Positions 11,001 to 24,000 of a DNA stretch of 64,000 bases are shown here, one piece after another. The stretch is taken from positions 99,857 to 163,856 of the forward strand of contig NW_014577736.1 in the NCBI RefSeq assembly GCF_000485595.1, given 5' to 3'. The notes beneath the pieces were generated by a model. It was given only the letters and a program-made list of their open reading frames with translations. It did not search any database and was not told the origin of the DNA. The number at the start of each line of letters is the position of its first letter. The stretch's first letter is position 1. The stretch comes from Priapulus caudatus (taxonomy: Eukaryota; Priapulida; Priapulimorpha; Priapulimorphida; Priapulidae). Position numbers and translations under genes: made by a program.

Positions 11001-14000
11001 GGAGATTATCATAGACAGAGTAATGCGCAGTCAGGACGCTGCCTTAACCGCTCTCTACATCATGACGTCACACAAAATGCCTAAGCAGGTAAATCCCTAG
11101 TCGTATGCTCCTCTAGGAAAGAAGACGATTACATGAATTAGTAGTAAGGTCTGCTGCTAGGCAAGCATGCGAGGCTCCTTCACTAGTGTGTCTCTTGCTA
11201 ACGACCGTAATTGTGATGCATATTGTCTGTGAAACAATATGTGGATAGAGGTAAGTTTTGCGGAGTTATTGTCGGCCGGTGGCTGGAACACTTCAATTAT
11301 GGGCTCCTATTATGAGCATTCTCACTTATTATACTTTATCGTGATCAGTGTCACTCGTGAGTTATTGGATAAACAAGAAGCCATTTCTTTCAGGTGTACA
11401 TAGAAGACGTGATAGAGGGGTCAATAGCTTTTGCCAAGTTCCATCTGCAGAACACTGTATACGGTGCATACGACCCTGTGTACAAAGTAGCACCAGATTC
11501 CAAAGGTATGTGCCTATGAAAATAAATAGTTAAAATAATTAATAATTAATTATAATTATAACCATATTGTAACAACTATTGAAGGATGTTTGTTTATCAG
11601 TTTTTTATGTTTTGTATAGCCTGTACGTATCGTCACTGTAAAAATTGGGTTCTCGTTTAAAATTATAGTAAACTCTTGGCCCCATGGACTCATGGAATAT
11701 ATTTCATGGAAAATATATTGAAAAGCTGTTAATGCTATTTTGGTTACGTGCAGGAAAAGGTGGCAATGTTATTTCATTTACATGTTCTTTGTTAACTAGT
11801 AACGGTTATCTAAGTATAACTCTTGAGTAAGACAAGCTAGTTTTCTTTGTTAATACTCGTCGTTAACCCCGGTAGAGGCGCTGTTGAGTATAACTCCAGT
11901 AAGACGAGCTAGTTTTCTTCGTTAATACTCGTCATCGTTAACCCCGGCAGAGGCACTCGCCACCAGCAACAAGATGAAGCGGAGTCGAGCGCACGCGGTG
12001 ACGTCGCGACCCATCATCACGTTGTATAACAAGTGCGTCGACCTCGTCGGCCTGTTCGCTGACCTCGTGGAAATGCAGACGCTCACGGACACGACCGTGT
12101 TGCAGGTTTGTGCGTGTACGCCTGTCCTCTCAGCTCCTCATGAGCATATCCATGTGCATGATGAACATTACTGATTATTTCGTATTCAATCTCTTAAGTA
12201 CATCTGATATCTTACTGGTTTCGCTTAAAGTTCTGGCACTTTTCCAGAGTCCCAGTACGATTGGTGAGCAACTGGTCATAAATAACACTTGACAACATTG
12301 CATTGCAGCTGTCCTATCTAGGAACGACGACTTTCTTCGTTGAAAATATCAGCGAACTGCAGCTGAACGCATTGAGATTAATCACAAACGTACGTACGCC
12401 GCGCGCTGTCATTGTTTCTTTGCCTCTCGTCGTACCTAGGTCAGGTAAGCCGGTGAATATCACCAGGTAAAGGTTTAACGAGTGGCAATTATTAACGATC
12501 TACGTTATCAACGAAGCACAGTAAGGAAGGAGTCATGATGAGCAGCATTTTTACGTGCTTGGGCTGCCATCGACTAGAGTGCAGTGTATTCACTCTGTTG
12601 TTCTTTCGTTTCACAGATTTTTGCCAAGTATGAGAAGCACAGGCAATTGATTCTGGAGGATTTGCTGGCATCGTTAGCCAGATTACCTACCAGCAAACGC
12701 AGTCTTCGTAACTACAGGTGTGTGCAGAATCGTGGGCAGGTAGCAGCGTAAACTGTCTGGAGAGGTTATCGAAACATCCTAGAATGAATGTGCATCTAGT
12801 CAGGCTACTCTTAAAAAATTTGTTGTTTGAAACAATGTAAGTATACTAATGATCTGGTAAAATCGTGGCTGGCTGAATTTTTAGCTCATCTGACATAGTC
12901 AGATGCAGCTTGTAGAATCGCATGATCGTGCGTGCGTGCGTGCGTCCGTCATCAGTTGGACACAAATCTAAACGGCTCGACGTACGGTCACGATATTCGG
13001 GACGTTTGGGGGGATCGTCAAAACGAGTTGGGATGTCGAAGCTGGAGGTCAAAGGTCAAGAGGTGTAAAAGAAGGGGGAACATTCCATCCTTAACTTAAG
13101 GTATAGGGAGGAAATGCAGAATTGCGGCACAAATTTAAACGGCTCGACCTAGGCTCGTGATAGTCGGTGTATAGCATCATGGTAGGAAAAGCCATCACTG
13201 TGCCGAAATTGGAGGTCACAGGTCAAAGGTCAATGGGCACAGGGCAGATTTTAGACATTTTCTGAGGACATGGTCTGGTCTGACGGAGCGATTGAAAAAC
13301 TTTTTTGTTTCAGCGGTGACCTAGCATTTTTATGGCTTTATTGAAAGGACCATGAAATGTACTTTCTGCTGACATAAGTGTCGGATAACCTTTTGACCCT
13401 CAAGAGGAGAGTTAAACATGGATTTGTTTACTGTTAGAAAGAATTTGACTGCCGGGTTTGCTAGTAGAATCTATACATGCCTGGATGTATGAGGCTACAA
13501 TGTCACAATGAAATTTCAAAAGCTAAATTTGGTTGAAGAAGGTTTATGCTCCTTAAATCGAATAATTTCTATGGCATTCTGTACTGTCAGTATGTTACAT
13601 ATATGTAACTTATGCCACTGCCAGTGGCCACCGCCAGTGCATGTGGTGGTGATAGTACGGTGTAGTTTTTGCCTGCGTTAATTAGTTACAGGTGGCAGCT
13701 CTCTATTTCGGCCTGTAGGCTTGCGTAGGTAAATGGATGAGTACTTACCTATTCTGTCTTGCAAATAGTTATTGCTATACTACGTACAATGGGAGCTTCC
13801 ATCTTTAATCTTAAGACACTCAAACGTACGCGCCATCTCGTGGCAACTTTCATAACGATCCCAACGAACATTTCTAGGGCTATCCGTTTGTCCGTACTTG
13901 TCCATTTCCACGGAGGACAAGTAGATCTGTCCGGTAGCTTTTCTGCCGGACAAGCAGCTTTTTAGAGCAATTTTTCATAATTTTCTACCATCGCTGGCCG

Positions 14001-15407
14001 CTGCTGGTAAACCCGAGTTAACATAGTATAAACATATGGGCTGCCGGAGTGCCACCCGAATTAACATATAGTATAAACATTTATGTGAAGTTATATAAAA
14101 ACGTTACCGCCTTGCTAGCTCCACGAAACGGTCTTGCTAGGGTTAGAAGACCATCAGACAATCAGTCTGATAGACAATCAGACATCTGTATAGAGCCAGG
14201 GGTGTCAAACTCATTTTGGTTCATGGGCCTCATACAGCCCATCTGATCTCAAGTGGGCCGGACCAGTAAAATAATGGCAAAATAACCTACGTCAACTCCA
14301 AATCTTTAGCTTTGTTTTTCAGTACTATGCTTTATCATTCAGCCTACATGTGTAGCCTACATAATCACGGACCACAAAGATCTATATTAGCACAACACAT
14401 TTATTCACAGATAGGCCAATGGAATTGAAATAAAATGCATTTCACATTCATTAACAATGACTCAAATAGAGTTGAGTGAATACATTTTTACATCTGAACA
14501 CAATGGCTAGAGGCTTACTTTTTTTTTTGACATACTCAGAGATTTATGCTCTACATGTCGCGGGCCTGATCAAATCATCTCGCGGGCCGGATCCGGCCCG
14601 CGGGCCGTATGTTTGACACCCCTACTATAGACAATCAGTCGCACAGCCTCGTCCGGCAGCGCTACCACCTCGAGAAAGAGAGAAATCGAGAGAGAGGGAG
14701 AGAGAGAGCGAGGGGAAGAGAGGGAGAGAGAGCGAGGGGAAGAGAGGGAGAGAGAGCGAGGGGNNNNNNNNNNNNNNNNNNNNNNNNNNNNNNNNNNNNN
14801 NNNNNNNNNNNNNNNNNNNNNNNNNNNNNNNNNNNNNNNNNNNNNNNNNNNNNNNNNNNNNNNNNNNNNNNNNNNNNNNNNNNNNNNNNNNNNNNNNNNN
14901 NNNNNNNNNNNNNNNNNNNNNNNNNNNNNNNNNNNNNNNNNNNNNNNNNNNNNNNNNNNNNNNNNNNNNNNNNNNNNNNNNNNNNNNNNNNNNNNNNNNN
15001 NNNNNNNNNNNNNNNNNNNNNNNNNNNNNNNNNNNNNNNNNNNNNNNNNNNNNNNNNNNNNNNNNNNNNNNNNNNNNNNNNNNNNNNNNNNNNNNNNNNN
15101 NNNNNNNNNNNNNNNNNNNNNNNNNNNNNNNNNNNNNNNNNNNNNNNNNNNNNNNNNNNNNNNNNNNNNNNNNNNNNNNNNNNNNNNNNNNNNNNNNNNN
15201 NNNNNNNNNNNNNNNNNNNNNNNNNNNNNNNNNNNNNNNNNNNNNNNNNNNNNNNNNNNNNNNNNNNNNNNNNNNNNNNNNNNNNNNNNNNNNNNNNNNN
15301 NNNNNNNNNNNNNNNNNNNNNNNNNNNNNNNNNNNNNNNNNNNNNNNNNNNNNNNNNNNNNNNNNNNNNNNNNNNNNNNNNNNNNNNNNNNNNNNNNNNN
15401 NNNNNNN

Positions 15408-15446
<39 letters not shown>

Positions 15447-15496
15447 CGCGCGAAAGAGTGAGAGAGAGAGAGAGAGAGAGAGTGAGAGAGAAAGAC

Positions 15497-15541
<45 letters not shown>

Positions 15542-15555
15542 AAGACAAAGACAAC

Positions 15556-15590
<35 letters not shown>

Positions 15591-18500
15591 CGCGCGAAAG
15601 AGTGAGAGAGAAAGAGAGAGAAAGACAAAGACAAAGAAAGAGAGACAACGAGGGAGAGTGAGTGTGAGCGAGCAAGAGAGAGAGCGTGAAGGGAAGAGAG
15701 AGCAAGAGAGAGAGTGTGTGATCGAGCGAGAGAGAGAGTGTGATCGAGCGAGAGAGAGAGCGCGAAGGGAAGAGAGAGCAAGAGCGAGAGAGTAAAAGAG
15801 AAAGAATGAGAGAGACAACGAGGGAGAGCGAACGCGGTGATGGGAGTGTGCTCTTGATTCGTTTGCCAGTGAGTTTAGCATCAGAACACCTGCCGTCAGG
15901 TGAGCGCCGTCCCTCTGCGGCACTTGTTGCATTGGTGTGCACGTGCCTGTGTGTATTAACTGTGTGCACACGTGCCTTCCTGTGTGTATTAACTGTGTGC
16001 ACACGTGCCTTCCTGTGTGTATTAACTGTATGCACACGTGCCTGCCTGTGTGTATTAACTGTATGCACACGTGCCTGCCTGTGTGTATTAACAGTGTGCA
16101 CACGTGCCTGCCTGTGTGTATTAACTGTGTGCACACGTGCCTGCCTGTGTGTATTAACTGTGTGCACACGTGCCTGCCTGTGTGTATTAACTGTGTGCAC
16201 ACGTGCCTGCCTGTGTGTATTAACTGTGTGCACACGTGCCTGCCTGTGTGTATTAACTGATGTTGTTGGGATTTCTAGACTAAATGCAGAGGAGCAGATT
16301 CAGATGATGACAGCACTGGTGCTGCAGCTGATTCAGTGCGTCATTAAGCTGCCGCAGCAGCCACAGCAGCGTCCTTTTGATCGCCCTAGCTCTCCATCCA
16401 GTGAGGGCAAGGCCAGAAAGGATAAGAAGGTACAGTCGTGTTCCACACCGTGTATATGTTACGTTAATCTCCCAATTGATACTGGGCCCCGGTGATCAAT
16501 AAGATACATTTATGAGAGTTAATTTTTGTACGGTTTTGTTGGAGCAGTATGAATTCAAACCTCTGTAGCGCACAGCTGCTGAGTATTACTGACATAATGT
16601 TTATAATCCTGCCATAACTTACAGGTTGACAATGATGTCCGGATCGTCATGTCGTACGAGATGTCTATGAGAACTGCGCATAATTTCCTTGCCGTATTCC
16701 TAAAAAAGTGAGTTGGAAAAAGACTGATTAACACCAAACCAGCAATTGCTAATGATTGCGTGACTTAAGTAACAAATGTCCCTATCAGTTTTTGTTGTTT
16801 TTTACTGCCATATCTGTGTATTGATTCCTTCGTCTTCACTCTTGCTCCAGGTGCAGTTCTAAAACAGAGGAGATCGACTATAGACCCATCTTTGAGCATT
16901 TCGTGCAAGATCTGCTCTCAACAGTGAACAAGCCGGAGTGGCCAGCCGCTGAACTCTTACTCAGCCTGCTTGGCAAACTGTTGGTAAGTTTGTCAACTGT
17001 GCGCAACAGTGCGTGTTAGGCATAGAATATTCTGAAAGCTATGGTTCATGCGTGCGTGTGTGCGTCCATGGTCTCCACTATCTGTTGGCATTGCCACTGC
17101 AAGGAATGAACTAATGCACAGTGCTGAATGTGTGTATATTTGTCTTAAATCGATGCATTGGTGTGATCCTATGATATATTTTCTCAAATGCTTTCTCAGT
17201 GGCATCTTCACGGTTTCCTTCAGTTCACCGTGTTCGTTGGATAGTGGTTCCAGCCAACTTGCTTTCTGTTCAGGTTCAGCACTTTAGCAACAAATCGGTG
17301 GACATGTCGCTGCGTGTGGCATCACTAGACTACCTAGGCGTCGTAGCAGCCAGACTCAGGAAGGATGCAGTGTCAAGTCAGCTTGACCAGACCACTGTAG
17401 ATAGAATTACTGGCCAGGTACTCTCCGTTTCTCGGCATGTCTTATTCGTTTTGCCATCGAAGGCCTTTGTTGTTTTGTTCGACTTTTCCCTTTGAGGTTT
17501 TTTTGTTTTTTTAGCTCATCTGACATAGTCAGATGCAGCTTGTAGAATCGTCATGATCGTCCGGGTCCGTGTCCCGTCCGCCGTCCGTCCGTGTGGCCTA
17601 ACAGTTGCGGCACAAAATCTTAAGCCGCTCGACGATACGTCACGGATATGATCGGGACGTGGGGGGTTGACATCCGAAAACGAGTGTTTGGGATGTGTCG
17701 AGGCTGGGGGTCAAAGGTCATAAGGTCAGAGGTGTAAAAGAAGGGGGGAACTATTCACGTACCTATAATTAAAGGTATAGGGAGGAAATGCAGAAATTGC
17801 GGCGACAAATCTAAACGCGCTCGACCTAGGCCTCGGTATAGTCGGTGTATAGCATCAATGGTAGCCGAAAAGCCATTCACACTGTGCCGAATATTCGTGA
17901 GGTCACAGGTCAAAAGGTCAAATGGGCACAGGGCCAGATTTTAGACATTTTATGAGGACTATGGTCTGACGCGGAAAGCGATTGAAAACTTTTTGTCCTT
18001 CACGGGTGACCTCTAGCATTTTTTATGGCATTATTGAAAGGACATGTGAAATCCTACTTTCTGCTGCTGACACTGAGCCGAAGCTGGAAGTGCTCAGAAT
18101 AACCTTCTTGACCCTCAAGAGGAGGGTTAAACATGGATTGTTGACTGTCTGTGAGAAAAGAATTATTGACTGCCGACCCGGTCCGTTCGCTGGTAGAATC
18201 TAATATCCTCATGGCCTGGATGTATGAGGCTACAATGTCACAGTGAGAAGCTTTCAAAAGCTAGAATTTGGGTTAAGAAGGTTTAGTGCTTCCTTAAATC
18301 GTATAATTTATATGCATTTCTGTTACTGTCAGTTATGTTACATGTAACGTATGCCACTGCAGTGTACGTGCAGTGCAATGTCGCCCTTGGCGGTAGTGTG
18401 GAGTTTTTTTGCCTCTAAATTGCGTTACAGGTGGCCAGCTCTCTATTGTGCAGCCTGTAGGCTTGCGTACGCGGTAAATGGCATTGAGTGCTACCTATTC

Positions 18501-20724
18501 TGTCTTGCAGATAGTGAATTGCTACTCTACGTTATGATGGGAAGCTTCCATTCTTTTAATCTGAAGGACACTTTAAACGTACGCGCCATCTCGTGGCATA
18601 TTTCATCACGATCCCAAGCGAATTATTTGCTTTGAGAAGGTGTTCCCGTGACACCATCCCTGTGGCATTCCACTGTTTCGGCGTGTATGTGAACACGATT
18701 TGGGTGACTAACAGGTTTGACTAGAATCCCACCACTCCCCACAGTAGTCACCGCAGTAGACCGCTTAGTGAATGAGCGGCTGTCGTCTGCGGCACTTTGT
18801 AGTTCCAGAAAACTCAGTTGTCATTATATAGTAATTAATATAATTTATTATATATAGTATATTAATATAGCAAAGCCTACATCTTGCCAATTATTTGTTA
18901 CGTTTGTTTGGTATTTTTACTATTCATGATATACAGGTCGGGCAGAATGTGGCTTCTCTTTCCTGCTGATTCTACTAATTGTGTGTTGTTTTGACAGGTA
19001 CTTGAGGCTTCCAGCAGTGAGGATGAGCGGCAGGCCGAGGGGGGAGAAAGAGAAGACAAGAACGATGCTGGTGTCGTCAAGAAGGAGAAAAAGAAACCGG
19101 TGTGTGGATTAATCCGTTTCTCACGTACCTCTCATATACTGTGTGTGTTACGTGTGCATTTAATATCCTACCCCATGTGCCAGTATAAAAGGTTGCTATG
19201 TAGGTGTGAAGATGTGTTAGTGGGTTGTTTGAATGTGTGAAGCCAAATTGTTTTGAAGACGTGAAGGTGTGAAGGTAGGTTGTTTTGAAGGTGTGACGAT
19301 GTTAAGGTGAGTTGTTTTGCAGGGGGGGGGGGTGGCGATGTCAAGGTGTGACGATGTTAAGGTAGGTTATTTTGAAGGTACGAAGGACCTGGTGTGTTCG
19401 AAGATGTGTGCAGAACTCGTTACAAAGTACTCTTATCGTTGCAGGTTATTGCTACAGAGGATCAACGGCAGATTCTACAGCAAGCCCTTCTGGACTACCT
19501 GGAGCTTAACAGCCAGAATGACCCAACGCTATTAGTATGTAGTATATACCATGTTGTTATTATGGAAAAAACCATAACACAGATAGTATGGGGTATAAGT
19601 AATAATAATTCCAATGCTGTTTCCTATTTAGGCCCAGGGGGGTCAGCCTAGCTGGAAAGGAAACCAATTTTCATGCATATAGGAATGATTTGGGTACATA
19701 CCCATGTAAGGAAATGTAAGTCTGCCGGGCAGCCGGTGGTGGGTGTGGTTAGTGGGTCATTTGAAAGGCACCCCAAAATTGAGCTAGATTAGCTGGAGAG
19801 GAAACCCCATGAAACCTATTGGAAAATGTTCGGCATGATCCCAGGTATCAGGAATGAACACTGCCAGAATTTTTTAGTGGTAGGGCGCATCCGCCAGACC
19901 TAAAAAACCGTTACCCCAAAATTGAGCTAGATTAGCTGGAAAGGAAACCTTCTGGCACCCATTGGAAAATGTTTGGCATAGTCTCAGGTATCGTGAATGG
20001 CCACTGCCAGAATAATTCAGTGGTGGGTGTATCCGCCAGACGCCCCCAACTGCCCCCACCCCCAAAATTGAGCTAGATTAGCTGGAGAGGAAACACCATG
20101 AAACCTATTGGAAAATGTTCAGCATGGTCCAACGTCCCAGATATCAGGAATGGACACTGCCCACATTTTTTAGTGGTGGGGCGCATCCGCCAGACCTAAA
20201 AAACCGTTACCCCAAAATTGAGCTAGATTAGCTGGAAAGGAAACCTTCTGGCACCCATTGGAAAATGTTCGGCATAGTCTCAGGTGTATCCGCCAGACGC
20301 CCCCAACTGCCCCCACCCCCAAAATTGAGCTAGATTAGCTGGAAAGGAAGTGCGTGCGCGCGCGTGTGTGTATCTCTCTTCTCGGTTTTTCTGCTCCCCG
20401 CTCGTCTCTCTCTCTTCTCTCTCTCTCTCTCTCTGCTCTCTTCTCTCTCTCTCTCTGCGCTCTACTCTCTCGTCTGCTCTGCTCTGCTCTCTCTGCTGAC
20501 TCTCCGTTCGTCTCTCTCTCTCTCTCTTCATCTCTCTCGTCTCTCGTCTCTCTCTCTCCTTCCTCGTCTCTCTCTCTTCTCTTCTCGTCATCTGCTCGTC
20601 TTCCTCTCTTCTCTCTCTCTCTCTCTCCTCTCTCTCGTCTCTTCTCTCTGCTCCCTCCTCTCTCTCTCTTCTTCTCTCTCTCTCTCTCCTCTCTCTTCTC
20701 TCTCTCTCTCCTTCTCTCTCTCCT

Positions 20725-20814
<90 letters not shown>

Positions 20815-20937
20815 TCTCTCTTCTCTCTCTTCTCTCTTCTCTCTCCTCTCTCCTCTCATTCTCTCTCTCTTCTCTCTCTCTTCATCTCTCTTCTCTCTCG
20901 TCTCTCTCTCTCTCATCTCTCTCTCTCTCTGTGCTGG

Positions 20938-21017
<80 letters not shown>

Positions 21018-24000
21018 TAGCGCATATAGACAACGAGGTATGAAGTGCAAAATAAGTGAAATATCACATAATTCGATTAGTGGCGCGATATTCACTGCGG
21101 CAGTTGTTACAGCTGAAATTTGTCCGAGGACGACGAAGCCTTTACCCGTGAGGCGTACGACATGTCTATTTATAACGGCTAGACGTACATCCATACTATC
21201 GTCGACTCATTAAGAAGCAGTGTGATTCTTTATACACCGGCTGATAAGAAATACGACGTGAGTCGCTCGTACCGCCTTCTTCGATCATTCATCCTCATTA
21301 AAACGTATAATATATAGTCACATGCAGAATTAAAGTGTTACTGAATGGCTGGGGTGAAATGAAGCAGGGTCACTGATGGGTGGCGGCGGCGGCTGCGCTG
21401 CTGCTGCTACTATGCTCATTATGTTTCATTGTAATCGGTGCTAAATATATACGATTTATGTATGGATTTATATACATGTGTAGAAATCGTTTTTGATTCT
21501 TCTTTAAAATATTAATATTTTGTGCTAAATGATCCCCCTTGACTCTGTTTACAATATCAATATTCTTTACCAAAGGGTCCCCCTTAGTCTCTACCAGGGG
21601 GAGTATAGGCCCCCTCAAAATCGTAGGCCCATGCCAACTGGCCCACCTGGCCCTCCCTCTGTTCTGACCTGTATATAGACTATTACTTACTATATACTGC
21701 AAATTAACAACATGAAAAGAAAAGGTAGAGAAGCAAAGCTGACCGATGGATCAGTGGTTTCCTCTCCAGCTAATCAGATGTAGAGTAAGATAATAGGCTA
21801 TTATCTACTTCTGAGCTAATCTATCTAAATAATGAAGGCCCGGGTGGGGGGTTTCCTTTCCAGCTAATCTAGCTCAATTTTGGGGTATCGGTTTTTGAGG
21901 TTTGGCGGATGCGCCGCACCACTAAAAAATTCTGGCAGTGTCCATTCCTGATACCTGGGACCATGCCGAACATTTTCCAATAGGTTTCATGGGGGTTCCT
22001 CTCCAGCTAATCTAGCTAAATTTTGGGGGTTGGGTCGTCTTGCGGATACACCCACCACTGAATTATTCTGGCAGTGGCCATTCACGATACCTGAGACTAT
22101 GCCGAACATTTTCCAATGGGTGCCAGAAGGTTTCCTTTTCAGCTAATCTAGCTCAATTTTGGGGTAACGGTTTTTTAGGTCTGGCAGATGCGCCCCACCA
22201 CTAAAAAATCTGGCAGTGTCCATTCCTGATACCTGGGACCATGCCGAACATTTTCCAATAGGTTTCATGGTGTTCCCTCTCCAGCTAATCTAGCTCAATT
22301 TTGGGGTGCCTTTCAAATGACCCCACTGAGCACACCCACCACCGGCTGCCCGGCAGACTTACATTTCCTTACATGGGTATGTATCCAAATCATTGCTATA
22401 TGCACATGGTTTGCACAGTCCTTGAAAAGTCTGAATTTGAGGGGAGTCCTTGAAAAGTACTTGAATTTAGTAAATGTTGATTTTGTGCTTGAAAAGTGCT
22501 TGAATTTCATGAAAATGTCCTTGAATTTTTAGAAAGAATCCTTGCCTGTAATAAAAAGAAATTTTGCTTACCATCAATAATGTGCAAACCTCAATAAAAA
22601 TTGCGTTAAATGAGCTATAAAAGCTATAGACACGATAGAACAGTTAAATGATGATCATAAATTACAGTAATCAATAAAATCAGTCAGTAAATTAAGGTAT
22701 GTTGTAGAAGTGACAGTGTTTAGAAGGGTTTATTAATGTGATCCAGCAGTAAGTTTTAGAGGTGACATGCAGTGATTAAGAATGGGGTTAATTAATTAAT
22801 CCAGGTCTATGTTTTTGCTTCTTGTTGTATGAATTCCGATAAATTATGTCTGATAAAATGTCCTTCGAATTTCCGATAAATGTCCTTGAAAACGTCCTTG
22901 GCGCAAAAATTATCAGCTCTGGTAGCGAACCAATGCATGCATGAAAAATGTGGTTTCCTTTCCAAGCTATGGTGACCCCTGGGCTCTGCACTAATTTAGA
23001 CATAGTAACTGTATTTAAGCATATTTGTGTATTATTATTTGCAATATAACACACATTAACAATTGGCTGCTTATCTGTGCATTTGTTTTGTTTCCTGGCA
23101 GTTAACAATTGGCTGCTGCTACATCGCTGGCTTTTGCTACAGTATCAATTCAGTGGCTCATCTGCCGCATTTTTCTTGCCCAGTTTTCACGCCGAGCTTT
23201 TCTGCTGGCGGCAGTGGTGCGTGACAGGCCGTCGACGCTGAGCGGCAGGTGCGGACGGACCGCCGTGCAGGAACGCGCATGCACGTCGCAGAGGGCAACC
23301 GGAGAAGAAGAGAGAAGCGGAGAGCCTCGCTCTATCGACGAGGAGTCGACAGCAGCAGCGCAGAGTGCGCGCGATGAACTCGACACCGAGGTACGCATCA
23401 TGTTTCGTGGCTGCTGTGACGCTGTGGCTGCCGGGAGCTGTCACCCAGGCGCGCTGACGTGTGCTGGCGGAGCTTACGCTCTACCTGTGCTGCGGGGCTG
23501 CTACCCAGCCGGCAGGTGCTGACCTGTGCCTGCCGGGGCAGCTGTACCAGCGGCAGGCTGCTACGACCTGTGCTGCCGGGGGGCTGTACCAGCGGCAGGC
23601 CTGCTGACCTGTGCCAAATGCCGGGAGCTGCCGAGTGTCAGCGCTGCTGACCTGTTGCTGCCCGCGGAGGCTGCAGTGTCAGGCTGCTGACCTGTCTGCC
23701 GCGGAGCTGCCAGTGTCAGCGCTGCTGACCTGTGCTGCCGGCGGAGCTGTACACAGCGGCAGGCCTGCTTGACCTTTGTGCTGCCGGCGAGCTGTACCAA
23801 GCAGCAGGCCTGCTGATCCTGTGCTGCCGGGAGCTGTACCAGCGCAGCGCTGGCTGACCTTGTGCTTGCCGGGGAGCCTTACCAGCGGCCAGGCTGCTGA
23901 CCTTGTGCTGCCTGGGAGCTGTACCAGCAGCAGCTGCATGACCTGTGCTGCCGGCGAGCCTGTACAGCGGCAGGCTGCTGACCTGCTGCTTGCCGCGCGA

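Larger units (their letters stand above)
19635..22981. mobile_element. Large foldback element with inverted arms of about 0.7 kb
   Basis: The outer ends are inverted: CAGGGGGGTCAGCCTAGCTG at the left and GGTGACCCCTG at the right, followed inward by AGGAAACC / GGTTTCCTTT. Each arm is built from alternating units with landmarks AATTGAGCTAGATTAGCTGG, CCTATTGGAAAATGTTCGGC and GGGCGCATCCGCCAGACCTA; the right arm (about 21840-22390) is the reverse complement of the left (about 19640-20345). The loop (about 20350-21830) holds CT and GTGC microsatellites. A separate segment lies in the right arm at about 22400-22925. No transposase is seen. It fills most of intron 22. Confidence 0.82.

Noticed and set aside
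14570-16235. Frames of 350-536 codons on both strands
   Set aside because: They run through GA microsatellite, 644 Ns and a 33-bp minisatellite; not coding.
15949-16260. Regularly spaced repeats resembling a CRISPR array
   Set aside because: Contiguous 33-bp tandem units without unique spacers, in an animal intron.
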